This document shows, one piece after another, positions 1-8,903 of a DNA stretch of 64,000 nt (positions within the stretch are counted from its first letter, which is position 1; each line of letters opens with the position of its first letter). Where the stretch lies: contig CBDBCB010000021.1 in assembly GCA_965202745.1 (NCBI GenBank), positions 372,001 to 436,000 on the forward strand, in the 5' to 3' direction. Made by a program: the position numbers and the translations under genes. The notes beneath the pieces were generated by a model. The model did no database searches. It was not told the DNA's origin and saw nothing but the letters and a program-made list of their open reading frames with translations. The DNA is from JACKII01 sp965202745 (GTDB lineage Bacteria; Pseudomonadota; Alphaproteobacteria; Bin95).

Positions 1-208
1 CAAAGCAATAGCCGTACTTTACCGGGAACGGAAAGTCGCCTTCCTGGAAGGGACAGCGCATCCGGTTATGCTCGCTTTCGGGCACCGCGCCATTCAACAC
101 CAGCCGCTCGGTGCCCCGGCTGATGCCGGAAAACAGCGTCCGCAGCCGCATCACGCCGGGGCTCACGGCATTGTGTTGGCGCTGTAAATTCTGCGTGCGA
201 AGGGCCAT
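1..208 (-). CDS. N-terminus of MDR-family (zinc-type) dehydrogenase, partial
   Basis: The first 69 codons of a gene that runs off the left edge. It starts at ATG 206-208 on the minus strand, with an AAAGGGGG ribosome-binding site just upstream. The peptide contains SRGTERLVLNG and later FPVKYGYCF, which resembles the start of zinc-binding medium-chain dehydrogenases of the threonine-dehydrogenase-like type. The catalytic and NAD(P)-binding parts lie outside the window, so substrate cannot be inferred. It is divergent from the glucosyltransferase gene. Family assignment is by recognition of the N-terminal motif only. Confidence 0.6.
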   Translation of the reverse strand, partial: MALRTQNLQRQHNAVSPGVMRLRTLFSGISRGTERLVLNGAVPESEHNRMRCPFQEGDFPFPVKYGYCF

Positions 209-352
209 TACCCCCTTTGAAATTGTCCATAATTGCATAGATGTCGTCATTGGAAATTAACGGTCCGTAAAGATGGCCGCCCATTCCGGGCAAGGATCAT
301 ATGGATCGGTCAAGCAATCTGTCTTGGCAAGCGGGAAGTGGAGTCGCATATC

Positions 353-2173
353 GTGACAGGAGTGGTGGTAGAGTTGCGGAAAGCGGCGTCAGCCGTCGTG
401 GCTCCAATGGTGCCTGCGCCGGCTGCCGCGCCCCGCCCTGCCAGCGCGGCGGCCATGCGCGCGCGCCGTTGGCTGTTTCTGGCCCTGAATGTGGTGACGG
501 TTTTCGCCTTGTTTGCGGCCATGGCGGTCATGATGGCCATGGGCGGATTGGATGCTGCGGAAGCCGTCATGCTGTTCGCCTATCTGCTGACCCTGCCGTG
601 GCTCTCCATCGGTTTTTGGAACGGCGTTATCGGTTTCGTCATCGCTTTGCGTGCGAAGAATCCGGCGGCCTATGTCAATCCGGCAGCCGCCCGCGCGTCG
701 GAGCAGGACCCGATCACTGCCCGCACCGCCATCGCCATGGCTGTCCGGCATGAGGATATTTCCGCCGTCATCGCCCGGCTGGAAACCATGCATCTGGACA
801 TTGTCCGGTCTGGCTGGGGCAGCCAGTTCGCCTTCCATGTGCTGAGCGACAGCGCCGATCCCGCCATTGTGGCCGACGAAGAAGCGCAGATCGCCGCCTG
901 GAAGGCCCGCGCGCCCAGTATCGTGCCAGTCCACTACCGCCGCCGTACCGACAATAAGGGCTTCAAGGCCGGCAACATCGCCGACTTTTGCGAGATCCAC
1001 CACCGCAGCTATGACTTTTTTCTGCCGCTGGATGCCGACAGCCGCATGAGCGCAAACGCTATCTTGTGCCTGGTCCGCATCATGCAGGCCTCGCCGGAGA
1101 TCGGCATTTTGCAGGGCCTGGTTGTGGGCTCGCCCTCCAAGACCTTCTTCACCCGGGCATTCCAGTTCGGCATGCGCCATGGCATGCGCTCCTTTACGCT
1201 GGGCTCCGCCTGGTGGCAGGGCGATTGCGGGCCGTTCTGGGGCCACAACGCCGTCATCCGCATGGCCCCGTTCCACCAGCATTGCCGCCTGCCGGTCATT
1301 CCCGGCAAGGGACCGCTGTCCGGTCACATCATGAGCCACGACCAGGTCGAGGCCGTTATGATGCGCAGCGGCGGCTACGAGGTGCGTGTATCGGCGATGG
1401 AAGACGAAAGCTTCGAGGAAAACCCGCCCTCTCTGCCGGATTTCATCAAGCGCGAGACCCGCTGGTGCCAGGGCAACATGCAGTACCTGAAGCTGCTGGG
1501 CATGCCGGGCTTGCTGCCTACCAGCCGTGTGCAACTGCTGCTGGCCATCCTGATGTATGTGAATGGCCCAGCCTGGTTCCTGTTCATCACCGCGGGCGCT
1601 GCGATGGCGGCCTTTACCGACCAGTTCGGCAGTATCCCGCTCGCCTATGGGCTCGGCCTCTTCGCCATCATCATGTTCTTCAACTTGACTCCCAAATTCA
1701 TGGGCATGGCGCAGTCCTTTGCACAACGCTCGGTCGCCGGGATTTATGGCGGCCGGACCCGCATTGTGGCCGGTCTGGTGGGTGAGTTCATCTTCTCCAC
1801 CCTGATTGCGCCGTGCGTGGCGTTCGCCATCACGATCTGCTGTGCTGGGCTGGGGCTGGGCAAGCGCATTAAGTGGGATGCCCAGCAGCGCTCGCGCGAG
1901 TTCCTCAGCCTGCGCGAGGCTGCGGTGACCCTTTGGCCGCAAACCCTCTATGGCTTTGTGTTGTTGGTGACGCTGGGCACGCTCGCGCCTTGGGCACTGT
2001 TATTCGGCTGTTTGATCGTAACGCCGCTTTGTCTGGCGATCCCGATTGCCAGTGGCACGACGCTGCCCGCCCTTGGCCGCCGCAGCCGCCAAGCCGGCTT
2101 GTTCGACATCCCGGAAGACCGCGCAGCACGGCAACCGGTGCTGATCGACGCGCCGACCGCTCAAGCCGCCTGA
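353..2173 (+). CDS. mdoH: Glucans biosynthesis glucosyltransferase MdoH (OpgH)
   Basis: Inner-membrane family-2 glycosyltransferase that makes the beta-glucan backbone of osmoregulated periplasmic glucans from UDP-glucose. The protein has an N-terminal pair of membrane segments, then a cytosolic GT2 domain with the DADSRM metal-binding motif and the RETRWCQGN motif typical of processive glucosyltransferases, then several C-terminal membrane segments. At about 600 residues it matches the shorter alphaproteobacterial form; E. coli MdoH is nearer 850. The start is uncertain. GTG 353 follows a GGAG at reasonable spacing, and ATG 407 is the first ATG close to the first membrane segment. The usual partner mdoG is not in the window. 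Confidence 0.85.
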   Translation: MTGVVVELRKAASAVVAPMVPAPAAAPRPASAAAMRARRWLFLALNVVTVFALFAAMAVMMAMGGLDAAEAVMLFAYLLTLPWLSIGFWNGVIGFVIALRAKNPAAYVNPAAARASEQDPITARTAIAMAVRHEDISAVIARLETMHLDIVRSGWGSQFAFHVLSDSADPAIVADEEAQIAAWKARAPSIVPVHYRRRTDNKGFKAGNIADFCEIHHRSYDFFLPLDADSRMSANAILCLVRIMQASPEIGILQGLVVGSPSKTFFTRAFQFGMRHGMRSFTLGSAWWQGDCGPFWGHNAVIRMAPFHQHCRLPVIPGKGPLSGHIMSHDQVEAVMMRSGGYEVRVSAMEDESFEENPPSLPDFIKRETRWCQGNMQYLKLLGMPGLLPTSRVQLLLAILMYVNGPAWFLFITAGAAMAAFTDQFGSIPLAYGLGLFAIIMFFNLTPKFMGMAQSFAQRSVAGIYGGRTRIVAGLVGEFIFSTLIAPCVAFAITICCAGLGLGKRIKWDAQQRSREFLSLREAAVTLWPQTLYGFVLLVTLGTLAPWALLFGCLIVTPLCLAIPIASGTTLPALGRRSRQAGLFDIPEDRAARQPVLIDAPTAQAA

Positions 2174-2239
2174 AGCAGAGCGTCTGATCCTTTGGGATCG
2201 TGTGGCGCTCAGTAGGCCCAACGGAATTGGACCCAGGAC

Positions 2240-2824
2240 ATGTACAAAGCTATCGCCGCCGCCATCGTCTTGGCCCTGGTTTCATCCCAGGCCTATGCGG
2301 AACCCAAGCGCTACCGCTTGGACCCCGACCACACGACGGTTGCGTTCCTGGTCGATCATCTGGGGTTTTCCCGTATCCTGGGCAGTTTCATCAGAGTGGA
2401 AGGCGGTTTCACATACGATGAAGCTGCCCAGGAACTCTCCGATCTGCGGGTTACGGTTCATACCAGCAGTGTCTACAGCGCCCACAAGGCTCGGGACGAG
2501 CACGTCCGCGGGCAAGACTTTCTGGATGTGAAGCGGCATCCGGAAATGGTGTTCGTAGCCGATAGCGGCACAGCGGAAGGGCCTAATCGAGGCACCGTTT
2601 CCGGCCAGTTGACACTGCTTGGCCAGACACACCCCCTGACCCTGGCGGTCACGTTGAACAAGAGCGGTGTCTATCCCTTTGGCCACAAGCGCCACACGTT
2701 AGGCATTTCAGCCCGCGGCGCTATCCAGCGCAGCTTTTATGGCATGACCTATGGCGTTGCTGCCGGGATGGTCGGCGATATGGTCCATATCATCATTGAA
2801 ACCGAGGCGTTGCAGCAGAATTAA
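2240..2824 (+). CDS. YceI family periplasmic lipocalin-like protein
   Basis: A 194-residue exported protein with a clear signal peptide (hydrophobic AAAIVLALVSS, cleavage after AYA) and the YceI fold signature: YRLDPDHTTVAFLVDH near the mature N-terminus, DVKRHPEM in the middle, and LGISARGAIQRSFYGM near the end. YceI proteins are small periplasmic beta-barrels that bind long isoprenoid or amphiphilic ligands. The exact role is usually unknown. An AGGA sits just before the ATG. The gene follows mdoH by 66 bp and may be cotranscribed with it, although no functional link is evident. Confidence 0.85.
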   Translation: MYKAIAAAIVLALVSSQAYAEPKRYRLDPDHTTVAFLVDHLGFSRILGSFIRVEGGFTYDEAAQELSDLRVTVHTSSVYSAHKARDEHVRGQDFLDVKRHPEMVFVADSGTAEGPNRGTVSGQLTLLGQTHPLTLAVTLNKSGVYPFGHKRHTLGISARGAIQRSFYGMTYGVAAGMVGDMVHIIIETEALQQN

Positions 2825-3007
2825 CGCCACTCCCATCAGGCTCTGCACAGGCAGATATTGGGCGCTGGCAAGGCGGAACCGTCGGGCTGCCTTTGCAGCC
2901 CTTGCCAGGGTGGGAATACGTAAAATTACCAGTTTCGCGAATGATTATCATCTGTATGCTTCTTTCCGTTACGAATCGATACTAAAAAAACAAGGTGAGC
3001 GGTCTGT

Positions 3008-3445
3008 ATGATGACCGGGCCGGCCCCTAAAGAGACTGCCGACGCTGTTTGTACCCACTATGGGAACGATCCGGCGCTGCTCATTGAAATCCTGCATGAC
3101 GTGCAGGATGCCCTCGGTCATGTGCCGGAAGCCTGTCTGTCTGAAATCGCCAAAGCGTTGAACATCGCCCGGGCCGAAGTGCACGGCGTGATGAGCTTCT
3201 ATCACGATTTCCGCAGCGCGCCGGTCGATGGCGTGGTGGTCAAGCTCTGCCAGGCGGAGGCTTGCCAGGCCATGGGTGCCAAGGGCCTTGCTGCGGCGCT
3301 GGAGGGTCAGTCCGGATTGACCATTCAGCCGGCCTATTGCCTCGGCAATTGCGCGCTGGCGCCTGCTGCGATGCTGGACGGCCAGCTGATCGGCCGGGCG
3401 ACGCCGGATAAGCTTGCCGCATTGGCGGCGGAGGCGGAGGCATGA
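3008..3445 (+). CDS. fdsG: NAD-dependent formate dehydrogenase gamma subunit FdsG
   Basis: A 145-residue NuoE-like subunit that carries one [2Fe-2S] cluster in the soluble Mo-containing formate dehydrogenase, which oxidises formate to CO2 with reduction of NAD+. The four cluster cysteines are visible as C81-x4-C86 and C111-x3-C115. The N-terminal helical bundle is typical of the 24-kDa family. The gene begins the operon after an AAGGTGAG stretch and overlaps fdsB by four bases (ATGA), which indicates translational coupling. Order and size match fdsGBACD-type operons of proteobacteria. Confidence 0.93.
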   Translation: MMTGPAPKETADAVCTHYGNDPALLIEILHDVQDALGHVPEACLSEIAKALNIARAEVHGVMSFYHDFRSAPVDGVVVKLCQAEACQAMGAKGLAAALEGQSGLTIQPAYCLGNCALAPAAMLDGQLIGRATPDKLAALAAEAEA

Positions 3446-4986
3446 GCATCCGCGTCTATGTTCCCAAAGACTCGGCGGCGCGTTCCATTGGAGCGGACGA
3501 GGTTGCTGCCGCCATCGCCAATGAAGCACAGGCGCGAAGCTCTGCGGTGGAGATCGTGCGCAACGGCTCCCGCGGGCTCTTCTGGCTGGAGCCGCTGGTT
3601 GAGGTGGAGACGCCGGAAGGACGCCTCGCCTATGGCCCCGTTGAGGGGGCCGATGTGGCGAGCCTGTTCGATGCCGCGTTCCTGACTAGCGGCGCACATC
3701 CGTTGGCGTTAGGACTGACCGAGGAAATCCCTTACCTGAAAAACCAGGAACGCCTGACCTTTGCACGCGCTGGCTTATCTGACCCGCTCGACCTTGCTGC
3801 CTATGAAGCCAAAGGCGGCCTTGCCGGACTGCGCGCCGCACTGGCGATGGAGCCAGCAGCCATCTGCCAGCAGGTTTTGGACTCCGGTCTGCGGGGCCGC
3901 GGCGGGGCAGGCTTCCCGGCGGGCATCAAGTGGAAAACCGTCCTCGACCAGCCTGCCCAACCCAAATACGTCGCCTGCAATGCCGATGAGGGCGACAGCG
4001 GTACCTTCGCCGACCGTCTCCTTATGGAAGCCGACCCCTTTGCCCTGTTGGAAGGCATGGCGATCGCAGGTCTCGCCACTGGCGCGGAGGAAGGCATCCT
4101 CTACATTCGCTCCGAATACCCGAACGCCATCGCCATGATGCGGAACGCCATCGGGGTGCTGGAGAGCGCTGGCTGGCTGGGCGAGAGCGTCGGCGGTTCC
4201 GGTAAGGTTTTCCGCGCTGTGGTCCGCCGCGGGGCTGGGGCCTATATCTGTGGCGAGGAAAGCGCGATGCTCAACAGCATCGAGGGCAAACGCGGCACCG
4301 CCCGCGCCAAGCCGCCTATCCCCGCCATCGCGGGTGCTTTCGGCAAGCCGACCCTGGTTAACAACGTACTGACGCTCGCCGCCGTACCAACGATCATCGC
4401 CAAGGGCGCGGACTTCTATAAGGGCTTCGGCCAAGGCCGGTCGCTCGGCACGCAGGCGTTCCAGCTTGCGGGCAATATCAAACGCGGTGGCTTGGTGGAG
4501 AAGGCGTTCGGCGTCAGCCTCCGCGAATTGGTCGAGGATTTTGGCGGCGGCACGGCGACGGGCAGGCCCCTCCGCGCGCTGCAACTGGGCGGGCCATTGG
4601 GTGCCTATGCGAAAGCAGACATGCTGGACCTGCCTATGGACTATGAAGCGCTTGCCGCCGCGGGCCTGATGCTCGGCCATGGTGGCATCGTTGGGTTCGA
4701 CGATACCGTGAACATGGCTCACATGGCCCGCTTCGCCTTTGAATTTTGCGCAATCGAAAGTTGTGGACAGTGCACGCCCTGCCGCGTCGGCGCGGTGCGC
4801 GGGCGCGAAACCATCGAGAAAATCATGGGCGGAGAGAACGTCGCCACCAATATCAGTCTGATCGAAGATCTGGGCGAACTGATGCGCGATGGCTCGCTCT
4901 GCGCCATGGGGGGGCTGACCCCCATGCCGGTGCTCTCCGCCATCCGCCTGTTTCCAGAGGACTTCCAGCGAGGAGCCGTCGAATGA
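3442..4986 (+). CDS. fdsB: NAD-dependent formate dehydrogenase beta subunit FdsB
   Basis: A 514-residue NuoF-like flavoprotein that holds FMN, the NAD-binding site and a [4Fe-4S] cluster, and so passes electrons from the molybdenum subunit to NAD+. An N-terminal thioredoxin-like region (about residues 1-100) precedes the FMN/NADH domain with RGRGGAGFPAG at 151-161 and GAGAYICGEES near 265. The cluster motif SCGQCTPC lies near 440-447. The N-terminal extension is characteristic of FdsB rather than of complex I NuoF. It overlaps fdsG and fdsA by ATGA junctions at both ends. Confidence 0.94.
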   Translation: MSIRVYVPKDSAARSIGADEVAAAIANEAQARSSAVEIVRNGSRGLFWLEPLVEVETPEGRLAYGPVEGADVASLFDAAFLTSGAHPLALGLTEEIPYLKNQERLTFARAGLSDPLDLAAYEAKGGLAGLRAALAMEPAAICQQVLDSGLRGRGGAGFPAGIKWKTVLDQPAQPKYVACNADEGDSGTFADRLLMEADPFALLEGMAIAGLATGAEEGILYIRSEYPNAIAMMRNAIGVLESAGWLGESVGGSGKVFRAVVRRGAGAYICGEESAMLNSIEGKRGTARAKPPIPAIAGAFGKPTLVNNVLTLAAVPTIIAKGADFYKGFGQGRSLGTQAFQLAGNIKRGGLVEKAFGVSLRELVEDFGGGTATGRPLRALQLGGPLGAYAKADMLDLPMDYEALAAAGLMLGHGGIVGFDDTVNMAHMARFAFEFCAIESCGQCTPCRVGAVRGRETIEKIMGGENVATNISLIEDLGELMRDGSLCAMGGLTPMPVLSAIRLFPEDFQRGAVE

Positions 4987-7835
4987 CCATTCTCCGCGAA
5001 CCCGACCACGGCACACCCGCCCGCGAAGGCGCGCCGGTCTCCCTCTGGATAGACGGAGCGGAAATCACCGTGCCCGCGGGTACCTCCGTCATGCACGCGG
5101 CCTCCCTGGCGGACCGCAAGGTGCCGAAGCTCTGCTCCACCGACAGCCTGGAGGCCTGGGGCTCCTGCCGGATGTGCCTGGTGGAGATTGAGGGCATGAA
5201 GGGCACGCCCGCCTCCTGCACCACCCCCGTGGCCGAGGGTATGCGTGTCACCACCCAGAACGACCGGCTCTCCCGCCTGCGCAAGGGCGTGATGGAGCTG
5301 TATATCTCTGACCATCCGCTCGACTGCCTGACCTGCGCCGCCAACGGCGACTGCGAGTTGCAGGACACCGCGGGCGAAGTGGGCCTGCGCGATGTGCGCT
5401 ATGGCATGGCGGGCGAGAACCATTTTGACGAGGCCTGCAAGGTCGAGCCGGACGTTTCCAACCCCTATTTCCAGTACGATCCGGCAAAGTGCATTGTTTG
5501 CTCCCGCTGCGTCCGCGCCTGCGAGGAAGTGCAAGGCACCTTTGCGCTGACCATCGAAGGCCGGGGCTTTGAGAGCCGCGTGTCGCCCGGCATCGCGTCT
5601 GACGATTTCTTTTCCTCAGATTGTGTTTCCTGCGGCGCGTGCGTCCAGGCCTGCCCGACGGCGACTCTCCAAGAAAAGTCCGTTATCGAGCACGGCACCC
5701 CGCAGCGCACGGTGCTCACCACCTGCGCCTATTGCGGCGTCGGCTGCTCGTTTAAGGCGGAGTTGCAGGGCGAAAAAGTGGTCCGCATGGTACCGCACAA
5801 GGATGGCGGCGCGAACGAGGGCCATTCCTGCGTGAAGGGCCGCTTCGCCTGGGGCTATGCCACCCACGCGGACCGCATCACCACACCCATGGTGCGCGAT
5901 GCGATCACTGATCCCTGGCGGCCGGTTTCCTGGGATGAGGCCATCGCTTTCGCAGCGGACCGGCTCAAGGTCATCCAGGCCGAGCATGGCGCCGGCGCCA
6001 TCGGCGGCATTACTTCCAGCCGCTGCACGAACGAGGAAGTCTATGTCGTCCAAAAGATGATCCGGGCCGCCTTCGGCAACAACAACGTGGATACCTGCGC
6101 CCGTGTCTGCCACTCGCCGACAGGCTATGGCCTGAAACAGACCTTCGGCACGTCCGCAGGCACCCAGGACTTCAAGTCGGTGGAAAAAGCCGACGTCATT
6201 CTGCTGATCGGTGCGAACCCGACCGACGCGCATCCCGTTTTTGCCTCCCGCATGAAAAAACGCCTGCGCGAGGGTGCTCAGATCATCGTCTGCGATCCGC
6301 GCCGCATCGACCTGGTGCGCACGCCGCACATCCAGGCGGCCCATCACCTGCAACTGCGCCCCGGCACCAACGTCGCGCTGATGAACGCCATAGGCCACAC
6401 CATCGTCACCGAGGGGTTGGTGGATGAGGCGTTTGTGGCGGAGCGGTGCGATATGGCGGAGTTCGCCCGCTGGCGCGCCTTCATCGCGGAAGAGCGCAAT
6501 AGCCCGGAAGCGCTTGGCCCTGCCATCGGCGTACCGGCGGAAGAGCTACGCGCGGCGGCGAGGCTCTACGCCACCAGCGGCAACACCGCGATCTACTACG
6601 GCCTGGGCGTGACCGAGCACTCCCAAGGCTCCACCATGGTCATGGCCATGGCGAACCTGGCCATGGCGACCGGCAATATCGGGCGCGAGGGCGTCGGCAT
6701 CAATCCGCTGCGCGGCCAGAACAACGTGCAGGGCTCCTGCGATATGGGCAGCTTCCCGCACGAACTGCCCGGCTACCGCCATGTCAGCGAAGATGGCCCC
6801 CGCGCTGAGTTTGAGGCGGACTGGGGCGTCGGTCTGCTATCGGAGCCGGGCCTGCGCATCCCCAACATGTTCGCCTCCGCCATTGACGGCAGCTTCCGCG
6901 GCCTGTTCGTCCAGGGGGAAGATATTGCCCAATCCGATCCTAATACGGCGCATGTGGAAGAGGCGCTCAGGGCGCTAGATTGCCTGATCGTGCAGGATCT
7001 GTTCCTGAACGAGACAGCGGCCTATGCCCATGTCTTCCTGCCGGGCACCAGTTTCCTGGAGAAAGATGGCACCTTCACCAATGCCGAGCGGCGCATCAAC
7101 CGCGTGCGGCCGGTCATGACGGAAGCCTCCGGTCTCAGTGAGTGGAAAGCCGTCTGCCGTCTAGCGGAAGCTATGGGCTACCCCATGCACTATGCCAGCG
7201 CAGCGGAAATCATGACGGAGATCGCCCGCCTGACCCCAACGTTCGCGGGCGTCAGCCACGCAAGGCTGGATGCGGAAGGTTCCCTGCAATGGCCGGTGAA
7301 CGCGCAGCACCCGGACGGCGTGCCGATCATGCATGTGGATGGCTTCGTCATCGGCAAGGGCAAGTTCGTGCTGACCGAGTACGTACCGACCGAGGAGCGT
7401 TCGAACCGCCGCTACCCGCTGATCCTGACCACGGGACGTATCCTCAGTCAATACAACGTGGGGCAGCAGACGCGCCGGACCGAGAACACGCGCTGGCACG
7501 AGCAGGACGTGCTGGAAATCCACGCCCACGATGCGGAGGAGCGGGGCATTGCCGATGGCGACGTGATCGCCATCACCAGCCGTATGGGCGCCACTACTCT
7601 GCGAGCGGAGATCAGTGACCGCGTGCCGGAAGGCGTCGTCTATACCACCTTCCACCATCCGCTGACGGGCGCGAACGTGATCACCACCGACTATTCCGAC
7701 TGGGCCACCAACTGCCCAGAATACAAGGTGACGGCGGTGCAGGTCAGCCCGACCAACCGCCGCTCCACGTGGCAGGAAGAGCATGCGGAGCAACAAACGA
7801 GCCACTATTTGGTAACCGCTCCGGCGGCGGAGTGA
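4983..7835 (+). CDS. fdsA: Formate dehydrogenase alpha subunit FdsA (bis-MGD molybdoenzyme)
   Basis: A 950-residue catalytic subunit. Domains in order: an N-terminal NuoG-like [2Fe-2S] region (SCRMCLVEIEG), the DCLTCAANGDCELQ cluster segment, two ferredoxin clusters (CIVCSRCVRAC and CVSCGACVQAC), the FDH [4Fe-4S] motif CAYCGVGCSF, then the molybdopterin domain. The molybdenum ligand is cysteine 376 in VCHSPTGYGL, encoded TGC and not TGA, so this is the Cys form and not a selenoenzyme. The C-terminal dinucleotide-binding domain is complete. ATG 4983 overlaps the fdsB stop. A longer in-frame extension upstream is only shadow coding over fdsB. Confidence 0.95.
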   Translation: MTILREPDHGTPAREGAPVSLWIDGAEITVPAGTSVMHAASLADRKVPKLCSTDSLEAWGSCRMCLVEIEGMKGTPASCTTPVAEGMRVTTQNDRLSRLRKGVMELYISDHPLDCLTCAANGDCELQDTAGEVGLRDVRYGMAGENHFDEACKVEPDVSNPYFQYDPAKCIVCSRCVRACEEVQGTFALTIEGRGFESRVSPGIASDDFFSSDCVSCGACVQACPTATLQEKSVIEHGTPQRTVLTTCAYCGVGCSFKAELQGEKVVRMVPHKDGGANEGHSCVKGRFAWGYATHADRITTPMVRDAITDPWRPVSWDEAIAFAADRLKVIQAEHGAGAIGGITSSRCTNEEVYVVQKMIRAAFGNNNVDTCARVCHSPTGYGLKQTFGTSAGTQDFKSVEKADVILLIGANPTDAHPVFASRMKKRLREGAQIIVCDPRRIDLVRTPHIQAAHHLQLRPGTNVALMNAIGHTIVTEGLVDEAFVAERCDMAEFARWRAFIAEERNSPEALGPAIGVPAEELRAAARLYATSGNTAIYYGLGVTEHSQGSTMVMAMANLAMATGNIGREGVGINPLRGQNNVQGSCDMGSFPHELPGYRHVSEDGPRAEFEADWGVGLLSEPGLRIPNMFASAIDGSFRGLFVQGEDIAQSDPNTAHVEEALRALDCLIVQDLFLNETAAYAHVFLPGTSFLEKDGTFTNAERRINRVRPVMTEASGLSEWKAVCRLAEAMGYPMHYASAAEIMTEIARLTPTFAGVSHARLDAEGSLQWPVNAQHPDGVPIMHVDGFVIGKGKFVLTEYVPTEERSNRRYPLILTTGRILSQYNVGQQTRRTENTRWHEQDVLEIHAHDAEERGIADGDVIAITSRMGATTLRAEISDRVPEGVVYTTFHHPLTGANVITTDYSDWATNCPEYKVTAVQVSPTNRRSTWQEEHAEQQTSHYLVTAPAAE

Positions 7836-8644
7836 CGGCTTTGGTGGAAATCCGCCGCGCACTATCAGAAGCGCCGGAAGTATCACCGCAAGCTGCCGGC
7901 CGGTTGCTGCGGGCGGGCGGGGCGGAGGCCGCGGTCTGGCACGTGGCAGAGGAAGCGCCGGTAGCCGTACTGCTCAACGGCCAGAACTTTGCCGTCATGA
8001 TGATGACACCTGCCGACCTGGAAGACTTCGCCGTCGGCTTTGCGCTGACAGAGGACATCGTGCGTCATGCAAGCGAGATTGAGAGCCTGCGTGTGGGCGA
8101 GGCTTCAGACGGCCTGTTGCTGAACCTGAAAATCGCGCCGGGCCGCCTGCAAGCCGCCGAAGACCGCCGCCGGACGTTTGCCGGGCGGGCCGGTTGCGGG
8201 ATTTGCGGGGCGCAGACCATCGCCGCTGCCCTGCCCCGGCCGCCGCGGGTTGCGGGCGCGCTGCCTGGGCTGGCGGCGCTGGAGGCAGCCTATGCGGCGC
8301 TCGGGCCGGCGCAGAGCATGAACCTGGCCAATCACACCACCCACGCGGCGGCGTTTTGCGGCTTGGACGGTGCAATCCGGACGATCCGGGAGGATATCGG
8401 CCGCCACAATGCGCTCGACAAGCTGGCGGGCGCGCTGGTGCGGGGCGGCCATGATGCATCCGGCGGCTTCGTGCTGTTATCAAGCCGTGTCAGTGTGGAG
8501 ATGGTGCAGAAAGCAGCTGCCATTGGCACGCCTGCCCTTGCCGCGATTTCCGCCCCCAGCGCCATGGCTTTGCGCACAGCCGCCGCAGCAGGCATGACGG
8601 TCTATGCCCGGAGCACCAATGGCGTGATGGAGTTCGCCCCATGA
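7832..8644 (+). CDS. fdhD: Formate dehydrogenase accessory sulfurtransferase FdhD
   Basis: A 270-residue cytosolic protein that delivers sulfur to the molybdenum cofactor of formate dehydrogenase. The conserved double-cysteine motif is present in AGCGICGAQ, and the family hallmarks FAVGFALTEDI and REDIGRHNALDKL are clear. The likely start is GTG 7832, which overlaps the fdsA stop as GTGA; an earlier in-frame ATG at 7769 would place the start well inside fdsA. The gene ends in an ATGA overlap with fdsD, so the maturation factor is embedded in the structural operon, as in other fds clusters. Confidence 0.93.
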   Translation: MTALVEIRRALSEAPEVSPQAAGRLLRAGGAEAAVWHVAEEAPVAVLLNGQNFAVMMMTPADLEDFAVGFALTEDIVRHASEIESLRVGEASDGLLLNLKIAPGRLQAAEDRRRTFAGRAGCGICGAQTIAAALPRPPRVAGALPGLAALEAAYAALGPAQSMNLANHTTHAAAFCGLDGAIRTIREDIGRHNALDKLAGALVRGGHDASGGFVLLSSRVSVEMVQKAAAIGTPALAAISAPSAMALRTAAAAGMTVYARSTNGVMEFAP

Positions 8645-8847
8645 GCGGAAATACTATGGTACGTATGGCCAACGAGATCGCTGCCAATTTCGGCGCCTTG
8701 GATGAGGCCAAAGCGACAGCGGAAACCGCGGGCCACATACGCCGCTTTTGGGAGCCGCGTATGCGGGCAGAGCTGAAGCGGCTGACGGCTGAGGGGCAGA
8801 CCAGCGGCTTGGAGCCGGTAGCGCGCAAAGCGGTGGACGATATTTAA
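8641..8847 (+). CDS. fdsD: Formate dehydrogenase delta subunit FdsD
   Basis: A 68-residue protein with no cysteine clusters. It contains the recognisable FdsD core, MANEIAANF near the start and a HIRRFWEPRMR segment in the middle. FdsD is a small accessory or stabilising subunit of soluble NAD-dependent formate dehydrogenases and may help hold the holoenzyme assembly. It is the last gene of the operon and overlaps fdhD by four bases. Short length makes similarity-only calls weak, but position and motif together are convincing. Confidence 0.88.
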   Translation: MSGNTMVRMANEIAANFGALDEAKATAETAGHIRRFWEPRMRAELKRLTAEGQTSGLEPVARKAVDDI

Positions 8848-8903
8848 TAGGTCGCTGGTTTTATTGACTTTTTAGGGCCGGTCAGTGTCCCCTACCGATG
8901 GGT

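Noticed and set aside
389..1942. 517-codon antisense ORF opposite mdoH
   Set aside because: Histidine/glutamine/arginine-rich shadow of a high-GC gene, with no family features; the plus-strand frame has clear GT2 motifs.
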